From Helicobacter suis (GTDB lineage Bacteria; Campylobacterota; Campylobacteria; Campylobacterales; Helicobacteraceae): 64,000 bases of DNA. The DNA lies in NCBI RefSeq assembly GCF_902196135.1, contig NZ_CABIKE010000001.1, positions 232,342 through 296,341 on the forward strand, written 5' to 3'. The notes under the pieces are model-generated. The model was not told the DNA's origin and searched no databases. It was given only the letters and a program-made list of their open reading frames with translations. Positions 27,468-36,922 of the stretch are shown here, piece after piece. A program made the translations under genes and the position numbers. Numbering within the stretch: position 1 is the stretch's first letter; each line of letters begins with the position of its first letter.

Positions 27468-28226
27468 ATGCAATTACGCCCTTCCATTATTCAAACGCTG
27501 GTAGCATTTTTACAAACAGAGAGTTCTCAACGCGGTTTTGTACGCGTGGTTTATGGTTTAAGCGGGGGAGTAGATAGCGCGGTTGTGGGGGTGTTATGCC
27601 AAAAAGCCTTTGAAAATAACGCCCACGCTTTACTTATGCCCGCCTTAAACACACCAAAAAGCGCTTTGCAAGATGCGTTATTGCTCTGTGAGCGTTTTAA
27701 TATTGCTTATACTCAATGTCCCATTACTCCCTACCATAGCGCCTTTAAACAAGCATACCAAGAGGCTAGCCCAATTAGGCAGGGTAATTTTTGCGCGCGG
27801 ATGCGCATGGCTATGCTTTATGATTATGCCTTAGCTGACAACGCTTTAGTGGTGGGCACGAGTAATAAAAGCGAAATCTTATTAGGATATGGTACGATTT
27901 TTGGGGATTTAGCTTACGCTATTAATCCTATTGGCAATTTATTTAAAACCCAAGTTTATGAGCTTGCGCGCATGTTAGAAATCCCTACTAGTATTTTAGA
28001 TAAACCGCCCAGTGCAGATTTTTATCATAATCAAAGCGATCAAGACGAATTAGGCTATAGTTATACACAAATTGATCCATTGCTCTTACACATGGAGCAA
28101 AACCCGCATTTAAACACTCAAGATTTAATTAATTTAGGTTTTGCACCTGATTTAGTACACACTATAAAAGAAAGAGTGGCTAAAAACGCCTTTAAACGCG
28201 TGATGCCAACTTTATGCCCTCTATGA
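27468..28226 (+). CDS. nadE: NAD synthetase, ammonia-dependent
   Basis: NadE amidates deamido-NAD to NAD. The 252-residue protein lacks the glutaminase domain and so uses ammonia. It has the PP-loop YGLSGGVDSA (SGGVDS at 32-37), GTSNKSEILLGY, and KPPSADFYHNQSDQDELG. The ATG at 27468 is chosen; upstream in-frame codons fall in the tRNA. lpxK overlaps its end, matching the H. pylori HP0329-HP0328 pair. Confidence 0.95.
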   Translation: MQLRPSIIQTLVAFLQTESSQRGFVRVVYGLSGGVDSAVVGVLCQKAFENNAHALLMPALNTPKSALQDALLLCERFNIAYTQCPITPYHSAFKQAYQEASPIRQGNFCARMRMAMLYDYALADNALVVGTSNKSEILLGYGTIFGDLAYAINPIGNLFKTQVYELARMLEIPTSILDKPPSADFYHNQSDQDELGYSYTQIDPLLLHMEQNPHLNTQDLINLGFAPDLVHTIKERVAKNAFKRVMPTLCPL

Positions 28227-29128
28227 CTTGGTTAGAACGCTATTTTTACCGCCCCTCTCTTTTTCAAAAAGCTTTGGCTTACGGGCTATATCCGCTCTCT
28301 TTTTTCTATGAAAAAATTGCAACCCTTAAACGGCAATTGGCTTCTTTTGAGGATTTGAATATTCCTATTATTAGTGTAGGTAATCTAGTAGCTGGAGGGA
28401 GTGGGAAAACACCTTTTATTTTAGCGCTTGCCCAAATCTTAGCCCCACTCTACCATGTAGGCATTGTGAGTCGGGGTTATAAACGCGCTTCTAGCGGGTT
28501 AGTGGTGGTGAGTGCGCGGGGGGATATTTTAGTGTCTGAACAAAAAGCAGGCGATGAGGCGTTTTTACTGGCTAAGGCGCTAAATAAATGCAGCGTGATT
28601 GTGAGTGAAGCGCGCAAAGAAGGCGTATTAGAGGCTAAAAAATTAGGGGCACAGGTGGTGTTATTAGATGATGGGTTTCGTTTTAATTTTAAAAAACTTA
28701 ATATCTTACTCAAGCCAGAATCCACGCCCTATTTTGATTTTTGTTTGCCTAGTGGGATTTATCGCGAATGCCCTAAATGTTACACTCTAGCTGATATTAT
28801 CGCACAAGAGGGAGTGGACTACACAAGAGAAGTACAGGTTTTAAACCCTACTTCTAGAATGCTCTTAGTTACCGCTATTGCTAATCCTAGCCGTTTAGAT
28901 ACTTATTTGCCTAAAGTGGTGGGCAAACTCTACTTTTTTGATCATGCAAACTTTTCTCTAAAGCGTTTGCAACGAGAATTTATAAATCATAGTGCCACTT
29001 CTTTACTAGTAACCTCTAAAGATATGATAAAACTTAGCCACTGTCCTATCCCTTTAAGTCTTTTAGATTTGCGCCTACATATCCAGCCAGCTATCCAAGC
29101 TAAAATTCTAAACTATGTCCAAATCTAG
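28214..29128 (+). CDS. lpxK: Tetraacyldisaccharide 4'-kinase LpxK
   Basis: LpxK phosphorylates the lipid A precursor at the inner membrane. The 304-residue protein has an N-terminal membrane-near helix, the Walker A NLVAGGSGKTPF (GGSGKT at 61-66), GIVSRGYKR, GDEAFLLA and DDGFRF motifs. Family members usually run 310-330, so it is on the short side. Start is ATG 28214 or 28223. It overlaps nadE by 13 bp. Confidence 0.93.
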   Translation: MPSMTWLERYFYRPSLFQKALAYGLYPLSFFYEKIATLKRQLASFEDLNIPIISVGNLVAGGSGKTPFILALAQILAPLYHVGIVSRGYKRASSGLVVVSARGDILVSEQKAGDEAFLLAKALNKCSVIVSEARKEGVLEAKKLGAQVVLLDDGFRFNFKKLNILLKPESTPYFDFCLPSGIYRECPKCYTLADIIAQEGVDYTREVQVLNPTSRMLLVTAIANPSRLDTYLPKVVGKLYFFDHANFSLKRLQREFINHSATSLLVTSKDMIKLSHCPIPLSLLDLRLHIQPAIQAKILNYVQI

Positions 29129-29171
29129 CACCAGATTATAAGGGTCAAAAACAAAATAACAAATGGTTGGC

Positions 29172-29786
29172 ATGAAAACATGGGGGGTTTTATTCTGTAA
29201 GTGTTGGATTTTACTAGCTCTATTCTCTATTTGTTGGGCTAAGAATTTAAGTTATATGTCTTCGGCCTATCAAGTGGGTATGGTTTATTTAAAACCTTTA
29301 AATGCTAACAAACCTCTTCAAGGGGCTTCTATTACTTGGGGATATGAATACAACCCTAAGCATGATTGGTCTTATGGCCGTTATTATGCTTTTTTAGATT
29401 ATGGAAATGTACTGTTAGACCCCGGAACTTCTAAACAGGCTAATTTATTCACTTATGGAGTGGGCGCGGATTTAATGGTAGCTTATAATAAAAACCCGAT
29501 TAATTGCTGGGCGTTTTTTTTTGGGCTACAGCTAGCGGCTAATACTTGGGTGATTAATAGGCGATCTAAGGATTTAATCTTAAACACTTGGGATTCTTTT
29601 AAAAATTTTACTTTCAAACCCGCTTACTTTAGAGCTATTGGGACATTTGGGGTGCAATTCCGCACGATTGTAACATGGCATATTGTAGATGTAGAAGTTG
29701 GGATGAAGATTTTTCTAAACCCAGAAAAACAAAGCCCTTTTGAGCGCAATCTCTTATTTTTCATCTCACACGCATGGCATTTTTAA
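29172..29786 (+). CDS. Short Helicobacter outer membrane protein (HP_OMP type)
   Basis: A 204-residue protein with a signal peptide ending near ICWAKN and the same barrel pattern as the protein at 10350 (YGRYYAFLDYGN, LFTYGVGADLMVAY, FFFGLQLAANTW), ending in an aromatic-rich last strand with terminal phenylalanine. ATG 29172 is preferred over 29163. A T9 tract (29514-29522) encodes the FFF triplet and could slip. The stop codon lies in a hairpin formed by CGCATGG (29771) and CCATGCG (29788). Function unknown; surface exposure is likely. Confidence 0.75.
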   Translation: MKTWGVLFCKCWILLALFSICWAKNLSYMSSAYQVGMVYLKPLNANKPLQGASITWGYEYNPKHDWSYGRYYAFLDYGNVLLDPGTSKQANLFTYGVGADLMVAYNKNPINCWAFFFGLQLAANTWVINRRSKDLILNTWDSFKNFTFKPAYFRAIGTFGVQFRTIVTWHIVDVEVGMKIFLNPEKQSPFERNLLFFISHAWHF

Positions 29787-29789
29787 ACC

Positions 29790-29996
29790 ATGCGCGCTAG
29801 CAAATCCAAAGCATTAACAAAAGATTAACCTCTTTAAGGCACAATGGCTATCTGTAGATTTCTTAGGTTTCCAAATCCAAATTAGGAGACAGAGAGCAAC
29901 ATAACAACAGCAAAGAACTTTCCCCAACAGCTAGGAAAGTGGTTTACAAACAGCTTATCATGGATTTGCAGCACGGCTAGGTGTATCAAACACGGC
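29790..29996 (-). ncRNA. Candidate structured small RNA
   Basis: No ORF is credible here. A strong promoter on the minus strand (see 30001-30029) would start a transcript near 29994. Within it, GCAAATCC near the 5' end can pair with GGATTTGC near 29810, the next inner stretches AAGC/GCTT also pair, and a local hairpin ACTTTCC/GGAAAGT lies inside. A long closing stem with an open centre resembles 6S RNA in outline, but identity is not shown. The 3' end is undefined. Confidence 0.35.
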
Positions 29997-30000
29997 GCGT

Positions 30001-30029
30001 ATTCTACTACAAAGAGCCACCCTTGTCAA
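30001..30029 (-). promoter_or_regulatory. Near-consensus sigma-70 promoter on minus strand
   Basis: Read leftward: TTGACA (30024-30029), 17 bases, TAGAAT (30001-30006). A perfect -35 box is unusual in Helicobacter, where -35 boxes are weakly conserved. No coding gene starts downstream; the next leftward feature is antisense to the outer-membrane protein gene. Confidence 0.6.
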
Positions 30030-30068
30030 GGTAAAAACGCTAAAAATTTGGCGCATTGTCAAAATAGA

Positions 30069-31382
30069 TTAGACTTTAGCGTCTAATACAAATTGAATCA
30101 CAAACAAGACCCCAAAAAGATAAAGTAGGGGGTGTACTTCTTTAAACTTGCCCCGAGAGATTTTAATTAAGGGATAAAGAATAAGACCCACACCCACGCC
30201 ATTTGTGATGCTATAAGAAATAGGAATCCAAAAGAGTACAAAAAAGGCAGGCAAAGCCTCTTCTAAGTCTTGCCAATCAATTTGGCTTAAATGACTCATC
30301 ATCATAAAACCTACAATAATGAGTGCGGGGGAGGTGATGGCTGGCACGCTAGCTAAAGCTTTAGCCAAAGGCGCTAAAAAAAAGAGCAAAGCAAAGAGAA
30401 AAGCCACCACAACGCATGTAAAACCCGTGCGTCCTCCCATACTCACTCCCGCACCAGATTCAATATAGGTGGAGGTGGGCGAAGTGCCTGCAAGAGCCCC
30501 TATGGCGCTAGCAATGGCATCTGCTGATAAAGCACTTCTGGCATTTAAAAAATAATCGCCCTCCAAAAGATTAGCTTGCTTGGCTACTCCAATCATGGTA
30601 GCTGTGGTATCAAAGAGCATGACTAAAAAGAAAGTAAAGATCACAGCGCCTAAATCTGGTTTAAAGGCATGTAAAATATCTAGCTTTAAAAAAGTGCTAT
30701 CTATGTTTTTGGGGAGTTCAAAGAGATGTTCAGGGAGTTTAAGATGTCCTAAGAGAAGGGCTAAAAAAGCGGTGATGAGAATGCCTAAAAAAATAGCTGC
30801 GCGCACACGATTGACGAGTAAAACAATGGTGATAAACAATCCAATTAAGGACATATAGGCAATGGGCTGGGAAAAATTGCCTAAGGTGATGATAGTAGCT
30901 GGGGAGGATTCAACTAAATGGGCATTTTGCATGCCAATAAAGGCGATAAAAAGCCCGATCCCGGCTGCAATACCTGCTTTTAAAGAGGTGGGAATGGCTT
31001 TAATAAGCGCCTCTCTAAAACCAGTCAGTGAGAGGCATAAAAAAATCACAGAGGCAATAAAAACACTCCCTAAAGCGCTTTGCCAAGGAATGCCCATTCC
31101 AAGCACCACCACAAAGGCAAAATAGGCGTGCATGCCCACCCCGGGGGCAATAGCAATGGGATAATTAGCCACAAGCCCCATAATTAAAGTACCGACGATA
31201 GTGGCTAATAAAGTGGCCATAAACACGCCATCAAAATCCATGCCTGTTTTTTGTAAAATGGCTGGGTTGACAATGGCGATATAGGCCATAGTTACAAAAG
31301 TGGTAAGACCGGCTAAAGTTTCAATACCAAGCGAAGTACGGCGCTCTTTAAAACGGAAGAAACGGGCTAAAAATGCTACCAT
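30069..31382 (-). CDS. NCS2/AzgA-type purine permease
   Basis: An inner-membrane transporter of 437 residues with 12-14 hydrophobic segments. AzgA-family marks: GIETLAGLTTFVTMAYI near the N-terminus, the NP.IL turn, PGVGMHAYF, GFREALIKAIPTSLKAGIAAGIGLFIAFIG, and the LFDTTATMIGV and GTSPTSTYIESGAGVSMGGRTG motifs. Relatives import adenine, guanine or hypoxanthine with protons. This fits salvage through guaB. ATG 31382 has AAAGGAG upstream; the longer start at 31412 is less likely. Confidence 0.9.
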   Translation of the reverse strand: MVAFLARFFRFKERRTSLGIETLAGLTTFVTMAYIAIVNPAILQKTGMDFDGVFMATLLATIVGTLIMGLVANYPIAIAPGVGMHAYFAFVVVLGMGIPWQSALGSVFIASVIFLCLSLTGFREALIKAIPTSLKAGIAAGIGLFIAFIGMQNAHLVESSPATIITLGNFSQPIAYMSLIGLFITIVLLVNRVRAAIFLGILITAFLALLLGHLKLPEHLFELPKNIDSTFLKLDILHAFKPDLGAVIFTFFLVMLFDTTATMIGVAKQANLLEGDYFLNARSALSADAIASAIGALAGTSPTSTYIESGAGVSMGGRTGFTCVVVAFLFALLFFLAPLAKALASVPAITSPALIIVGFMMMSHLSQIDWQDLEEALPAFFVLFWIPISYSITNGVGVGLILYPLIKISRGKFKEVHPLLYLFGVLFVIQFVLDAKV

Positions 31383-31473
31383 GCAGGGGTTGCTCCTTTT
31401 GTTAAAATTCATCTAAAAGTAAATGGAGCAACGATTTTGAAATTGTAGTTTATCAAACTAAAATAGGGCTTAA

Positions 31474-32514
31474 ATGCAAATTGTTTTAGAACATTTAGAG
31501 ATTTTATTAAAGGGGCGGTGTTTGCTAGGGTTTTCAGGGGGAGGTGATTCAGTGGCGTTATTTTTTTTGCTTAAAAAAGAGGGTGTAAACTTTGACATCG
31601 CCATTTTAGATCATGGATTGCGCGCGCAGAGTCAAGAAGAGATCGCCTATGCTAGGCATTTAGGACAGATATATAGCAAGCGTGTACATGTGAGACAAGT
31701 GCATTTAAGCGGGAGTAATTTAGAGGCGCGCTATAGAAAAGAGCGCTATAGCTTTTTTGAGCGGATTATTCAAGAGTTTAACTACACCCATTTAATCCTA
31801 GCCCACCATCTTAATGATAAATTAGAGTGGTTTTTCATGCAACTAGCTAAAGGAAGTAGTTTACAAACTTTATTAGGCTTTAGCGCGCTAGAAAAACGCG
31901 TAGGCTATGATTTGATCCGCCCGCTTATTTACACACAAAAGCACACATTAAGAGAATATTTACACACAAATAAGTACCGCTATTTTGAGGATGAAACAAA
32001 TCTTAGCCCGCGTTTTAAGCGCAATATTTTTAGGCAACATTTGAGCAATCCATTTTTAGAAGGGGTTTTTCCGGGTTTTAATGTGGCAAGGGGTTTAGTG
32101 CGCAGTTTCAAAGCCTTAGAAAAAGAAAAACAAGAACTCTACCCGGCTATTAATCCTGTTAAAGTGTGTGGGGTATGGGTATTTGCTACGCATTTACAAA
32201 ACCTTTATTACATCACTTCTTTATTAAAAAAACTAGGCTATGTACTTAGCGCTAAACAACGCCTAGAGTTAGAAAAAAATCATTTCAATGGAGTTTTTGT
32301 AACCGCAAAACAAACTTATCTTGTGGGATTGGGTGGGAGGCTTGTTTATGTGGGCATGGCTATTAAAAATGATTCTAGAGTTCTTCCAAAGCCTTATAAA
32401 CAGGCTTGCCGCCTTTTAAAAATACCGCCCCATTTGCGCCCTCTTTTTTTAAACCCTCATTGGGAGCAAAATTTTAAAATCCTTAAAAATCTTGTGCGCG
32501 CACAATCAAACTAG
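31474..32514 (+). CDS. tilS: tRNA(Ile)-lysidine synthase TilS
   Basis: TilS changes the wobble C of the CAU isoleucine tRNA to lysidine so that AUA is read correctly. The 346-residue protein has the PP-loop SGGGDS (21-26), [12 protein letters not shown], a [14 protein letters not shown] helix, and KRNIFRQH. It ends shortly after the catalytic part, as short TilS forms do. The 3' end overlaps ybeY by 32 bp tail to tail. Confidence 0.92.
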   Translation: MQIVLEHLEILLKGRCLLGFSGGGDSVALFFLLKKEGVNFDIAILDHGLRAQSQEEIAYARHLGQIYSKRVHVRQVHLSGSNLEARYRKERYSFFERIIQEFNYTHLILAHHLNDKLEWFFMQLAKGSSLQTLLGFSALEKRVGYDLIRPLIYTQKHTLREYLHTNKYRYFEDETNLSPRFKRNIFRQHLSNPFLEGVFPGFNVARGLVRSFKALEKEKQELYPAINPVKVCGVWVFATHLQNLYYITSLLKKLGYVLSAKQRLELEKNHFNGVFVTAKQTYLVGLGGRLVYVGMAIKNDSRVLPKPYKQACRLLKIPPHLRPLFLNPHWEQNFKILKNLVRAQSN

Positions 32515-32926
32515 CAGGTAGATTAAAAACTCTAATCACTTCCTCCTCTTTCTCTCTTTGCTCCCCCCTATCTTTTTCGTGATCAAAACCTAAAAGATGT
32601 AAACAGCCATGTACAAATAAAAGCGTGATCTCTGCAAGTAGATCATGCCCTCTTTGCTTGGCCTCTATTGTGGCTAATTCTACATTAATCACCACACTCC
32701 CTAACAGTTTTTGCCCGGGTATTTCTAATGGGAAACTTAACACATCAGTACTTTTATTAAGCCCTCTAAATTCTAAATTTAACTCCCGCATCTTTTCTAC
32801 ATCTACAAGCAGTAATTCTACTAGACCTTGTATGTTTAAATACTCCATAAGCGGACTAAGTTTGTAGGATAAATCTGTTTCTAAATCCGGAGCTAAAGCG
32901 CTGTGGTTAAGAATTTCTAAGGGCAT
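32483..32926 (-). CDS. ybeY: Endoribonuclease YbeY
   Basis: YbeY is a zinc-dependent RNase acting in 16S rRNA 3'-end maturation and ribosome quality control. The 147-residue protein has the metal triad in [11 protein letters not shown] (H106, H110, H116) and the TDVLSFP motif. The frameshifted secreted-protein gene overlaps its start by 10 bp. Confidence 0.95.
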   Translation of the reverse strand: MPLEILNHSALAPDLETDLSYKLSPLMEYLNIQGLVELLLVDVEKMRELNLEFRGLNKSTDVLSFPLEIPGQKLLGSVVINVELATIEAKQRGHDLLAEITLLFVHGCLHLLGFDHEKDRGEQREKEEEVIRVFNLPASLIVRAQDF

Positions 32927-33941
32927 GGTTTTTGTCCTAGAGCGTTGGGATAATATTTTGTAAAAGTTTCAAATGTGATAAGGTGTTCTTTTTTAGGATC
33001 GTTAAAACTTTGGCGATAAAAAATTTGTGTACCCAAAATAGTACCATCTTTGCGATTATAATCTTCTTGGCTATACTGGTGCAAATAAAAAAGCAAGGGG
33101 CCTTTGTAGATAAAGGTGATCATAATTTTGCGCATAACATTTGTAAAAAGAGGGGTGAAAAATTCTAGGGTTATATAATTTCTCTTAACAACAAAATCAG
33201 CTTGTCCGGGTTGTTTAAAACAAAGAGGCATATTAGTAAGTTCTTGACCCTTTTGAGCGATGTTAAGACATGGATAGCCAAATTTTCCCTCTTTTGTTGT
33301 GATATGGCGAATCAAAATATAGGATTCTTGCTGGAAACGCACCGGTTGCAGAAAGGTAATGTTATCGGGGGCTAGAGTAATTTGGATAGCTTTTTTATGC
33401 TGGCGGAGTTTGTTTAAGAGATTGTTATTGATCTCTTGCAAGCTATATTGTAAGCCTCCTTTAGCTTGATAAAACACAGTAGAACCACTAGAAAACGCGC
33501 TAAATAGAAAATCCCGTTAATAAGTTTAAAAACAAGGTTGATAGGGCTTTTTTGGCCCGGTGTAGTGGGTGTGGGGTGTTTGGTAATCTGAGAAAGTTGG
33601 AGTTCTACTAAATCAGGGTTTTGGCTATTTTTAAGACTTAATAGATTTTCCATATCCTCCAGACAAAATTGACCTTGCATTTTAGAGGCAGAAAACACCC
33701 CTACACACAAAGCTCTATGAAAATCATCTGCTTTTTTGCCATACACATGGATAAAAGAATAAGTTTGGCTATGGATATTAACCTCGTTTTTCTCTTTTGT
33801 AAAACTTACCTTGTCATAGCCTCTATTCTTAAAAAAATCCGTTTTACTCAATTTGTTCCATTGATCCCAATTACAGGTAGAACAGGTTTTACATGCCAAC
33901 AACAAACAAGAACTTAGCAAAAAACTTAAAATAAAACGCAT
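32917..33941 (-). pseudogene. Frameshifted paralogue of the secreted protein at 34056
   Basis: Two overlapping frames together make one protein similar to the intact neighbour at 34056-35042. The first half (from ATG 33941) has a signal or lipoprotein-like N-terminus (LSSCLLLAC), then NKLSKTDFF and QTYSFIHVYG. The second half reads DFLFSAFSSGSTVFYQ and later ITLEFFTPLF and FYLHQYSQEDYNRKDGT, matching LTLELSHTF and LYLHQYSEQVFKKKGG in the neighbour. The frames join if one base is added to the CCC at 33513-33515 (GGG on the coding strand). So the gene is broken by a one-base deletion, or is switchable, or the base call is wrong. Function unknown. Confidence 0.7.
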
Positions 33942-34055
33942 GTTTACTCTTTTATGCAAAATCTATGCTTATAGCAAAGAGTGGCTAGACTCTCTAAAGC
34001 GGAGGTATTAAAATAGTTATCAATATTTAAAGGATTTTTACCACTAGGATCGTCT

Positions 34056-35042
34056 CTACTCTGGGAGTAAAAAAACATGGCTTCTTACAAGTTCTTTAAT
34101 CCCTCCTTTCTTTTTAAAAACCTGTTCGCTGTATTGGTGTAAATAGAGGTGATCTCCGCGCTCTTTGATTGTAATAAATCGCTTGTATTTCATGTCTTTA
34201 GAAAATGTATGAGAAAGTTCTAAGGTGAGATAGCCTTCTTTATAGATAAAACGGCTTGTGGTGTTTGTGTGGCAAAGTCCAACATAGCTAGTTCCTTTGC
34301 TATTGATAATATAATCACAGCTTAAAAGTAAAGAAGCATCAAAGGAGGAGATGAATTTTAGAAGAGAGTAAGTTTGACTCCCCATTTTGATCTTTTGGGG
34401 CAAGGATTGCTTAAAACTTTCTATAGAGCAGGGATGCTTGTGGGATACTTTACTAAGCTTGGGTAAGAGATCGTTTGTAATGGCGCTCATAGGAATGAGG
34501 GCTTGAGAGCCGTTTGGATTGTCTCTAAAGAGGCAATAGTGATCGATTCTTTGATAGGCTGTTTGCCACCCGTAATATTCTAAATAAAAGGTGTTATAAA
34601 AATCATGATCAAGAGGCTTAAAGACTAAAAGAGGCATAGTAGGTTTGTTATAAAAACCTGTTATGTTTAGTGTCAAATACATTTCTTGCGGGTTTTTTAT
34701 AATATGGATAAAGGCCGTTTTAAAACCTTGCAAACAAAAAGCCCTATATAGCTTACCCGCATAAAGCATACCCGAGCACATCCAAGCATTTTTATCTAGC
34801 TTGTTATGTGTAAAATGCTTGGCTATAGCATAAAGAAAGGTGTAGTTTTGGTTTGCAAACTTAAAAGAAACCTTGTTTTCTCGGCTCATTTCTGTTTCAG
34901 GATAGAGAACATAGTAATTTGTAGTTTGGGTATCTTTTGGTAAAAACTCGCGTAGCCACTCTTTAACCTGATGCATCGCTTGAAAATCATCTATTGCTTG
35001 CAAAGACAAAGAAAGAGCTAGTAAAAATACAAAAACGCGCAT
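34056..35042 (-). CDS. Secreted protein of unknown function, intact member of a tandem pair
   Basis: A 328-residue protein with a clear signal peptide (MRVFVFLLALSLSLQA). I recognise no family. It has several cysteines (CSGMLY, YCLFRD, HPCSIES, SCDYI, GLCHTN) that could form disulfides, perhaps with DsbK, and a C-terminal LYLHQYSEQV motif shared with the frameshifted paralogue downstream. The ATG at 35042 follows GGATAGC. It is transcribed leftward toward its paralogue with a 114-bp gap, and diverges from hsdM. Confidence 0.65.
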   Translation of the reverse strand: MRVFVFLLALSLSLQAIDDFQAMHQVKEWLREFLPKDTQTTNYYVLYPETEMSRENKVSFKFANQNYTFLYAIAKHFTHNKLDKNAWMCSGMLYAGKLYRAFCLQGFKTAFIHIIKNPQEMYLTLNITGFYNKPTMPLLVFKPLDHDFYNTFYLEYYGWQTAYQRIDHYCLFRDNPNGSQALIPMSAITNDLLPKLSKVSHKHPCSIESFKQSLPQKIKMGSQTYSLLKFISSFDASLLLSCDYIINSKGTSYVGLCHTNTTSRFIYKEGYLTLELSHTFSKDMKYKRFITIKERGDHLYLHQYSEQVFKKKGGIKELVRSHVFLLPE

Positions 35043-35293
35043 GCTATCCCTGTTTTTAGCAGAATTTTAGCAGAGAATAGAAAATCAAGAAAGCTAGGAA
35101 ACAGAAGCCTTTCAACAATTTTAAAGAGATTTTTTAATTCAAGGTGATTTTGAGATAATTGCAAATAGTGGCGTGAATAGGGACAATTTGCGCTACAATC
35201 ACACGCATGGATATTTAAAAAAACAAAATCATAAACTGCACACTGGCATGCTAATATTGCCAATCCACACTCACCTAGGAGACGATCAATAAA

Positions 35294-36922
35294 ATGAATA
35301 AACAACAGCTTGCCAGCAAGATTTGGGATAGTTGCAATAAAATGCGGGGCAAAATTGAACCTAATGAATACAAAGACATTTTGCTAGGTTTTATCTTTTA
35401 CAAGTATCTATGTGATCGCCTTATCAGCAAAGCGGACGAGGCAAAAATCCCACCAAATCAAAGAGAGCAGGCGTTGCGTTTTAATAGCTCAAGTTTTAAA
35501 CGCCTACGACGAAAATTAGGTTATTTTATCGAGTATCAACATCTCTTTAGCACTTTTTTGCAAAAGGGAATAAACCTAAAAATCCAAGATATTACAGACG
35601 CTTTAGCAAATTTTAATGAGCATGTTGTAGAGGAGAACAACGAAAAAAAGGAGAACAACTTATTAAAGGGCATTTTTGACAATTTAGAGAAAAGTTTAAG
35701 CAAGCTAGGCGATCCTAAAGAGCAGGCCAATCATGTTAGAGAGCTTTTAAAAGAGATTGCAGATATCCCTAGCCAGTCTAAAACCTACGATGTTTTAGGT
35801 TTTGTCTATGAATACTTGATTGCCTGTTTTGCTAGCAGTGCGGGTAAAAAGGCGGGGGAATTTTACACCCCTTCTGAGGTGAGTGTGTTAATGAGTGAAA
35901 TCCTAGCCTCATTTTTCAAAACCCGTACCCCTGAAGAAAACAAGAAAATTAGCCTCTATGATTCAGCCTGTGGATCGGGGAGTTTGCTTCTACACATACG
36001 CCACATTCTAGCCGAAAAATATCAAATCATAGAGAAAGATCAGATTGACTACAAGGCCCAAGAGTTAATTAGTAGCACCTGCAACCTAACTAAGATGAAT
36101 TTAATCATGCGCGCCATCAATCCAAGTAACATTGACATACGCAACGCAGACACTTTAAAAGAGGATTGGCCCCGTGGAGAGGATGGTAAGGCTTTGTGGG
36201 TAGATGCTTGTGTGAGCAATCCCCCCTATTCAGCCCATTGGGATTCTAGCACCTACACAAATGATGCGCGCTATAAAGACTATGGTATTGCCCCACTAAC
36301 AAAGGCAGATTACGCCTTTTTATTACACGATCTTTATCACCTCAAGCCAGATGGGATCATGGCCATTGTCTTGCCTCCTGGGGTGCTATCTAGGGGCAAT
36401 GAAGAGGGCAAGATACGGCAAAATTTACTTGAAAAAAATAAGATTGATGCCATCATTAATCTACCTCCTAATTTATTCTTTGGCACCTCTATTAGCACGA
36501 TTATTATGGTGTTAAAACAAAATAGGGCTAATAGCGATGTATTTATCATTGATGCTTCCAACGAATGCATTAAAGAAGGCAATAAAAATAAATTACAGGC
36601 TAGACATGTGCGTAAAATTGTAGATGTGTTAGAAAAAAGAGAGGATGTGCCCTATTTTGCCCGCAAAGTGGAGCTAGAGGAAATTAGAGCAAAAAATTAT
36701 GTTTTGAGCATTTCTAGCTACATTGCCCCCAAACAAGAAAGCAAGGATGATCTAAATGCCCTAATCTTAGGGGGTATCCCAAAGTGGCAAATTCAAGAAA
36801 TTGATTCATTAGAGCAACTTAATGTCAAAGAAAAACTCTTTATCCCCCTTGATCAAAGACCCGGATACTACCAAAGATGTACAGGGGATATTTTAGAGAT
36901 TTTAAACACCCACGCCCCATAA
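35294..36922 (+). CDS. hsdM: Type I restriction-modification methyltransferase HsdM, N-terminal part
   Basis: HsdM methylates adenine within the sequence chosen by HsdS. This frame has the HsdM N-terminal helical domain (residues 1-160), motif I SACGSGS (224-230) and the catalytic NPPY (309-312). It ends early at 36922, within the segment after RPGYYQ where other HsdM proteins continue. The sequence resumes in the -1 frame. If the CCCC at 36915-36918 had five C, the frame would read on as THAPIKAFKQKF into the next ORF and give about 961 residues. AGGAG precedes the ATG. Confidence 0.9.
   Translation: MNKQQLASKIWDSCNKMRGKIEPNEYKDILLGFIFYKYLCDRLISKADEAKIPPNQREQALRFNSSSFKRLRRKLGYFIEYQHLFSTFLQKGINLKIQDITDALANFNEHVVEENNEKKENNLLKGIFDNLEKSLSKLGDPKEQANHVRELLKEIADIPSQSKTYDVLGFVYEYLIACFASSAGKKAGEFYTPSEVSVLMSEILASFFKTRTPEENKKISLYDSACGSGSLLLHIRHILAEKYQIIEKDQIDYKAQELISSTCNLTKMNLIMRAINPSNIDIRNADTLKEDWPRGEDGKALWVDACVSNPPYSAHWDSSTYTNDARYKDYGIAPLTKADYAFLLHDLYHLKPDGIMAIVLPPGVLSRGNEEGKIRQNLLEKNKIDAIINLPPNLFFGTSISTIIMVLKQNRANSDVFIIDASNECIKEGNKNKLQARHVRKIVDVLEKREDVPYFARKVELEEIRAKNYVLSISSYIAPKQESKDDLNALILGGIPKWQIQEIDSLEQLNVKEKLFIPLDQRPGYYQRCTGDILEILNTHAP

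Noticed and set aside
29771..29794. Hairpin CGCATGG/CCATGCG as a terminator
   Set aside because: The stem is good, but no T-run follows on either strand, so it is not called.
29790..29996. RNase P RNA in the minus-strand candidate transcript
   Set aside because: GGGGAAAGT and CTACAGA recall conserved P RNA stretches, but the segment is too short and lacks the rest of the core.
33505..33540. TTTAAAC slippery site near the frameshift of the secreted-protein pseudogene
   Set aside because: The heptamer is not in the needed reading phase, and the -1 frame has stops between it and the true junction at 33513-33515.
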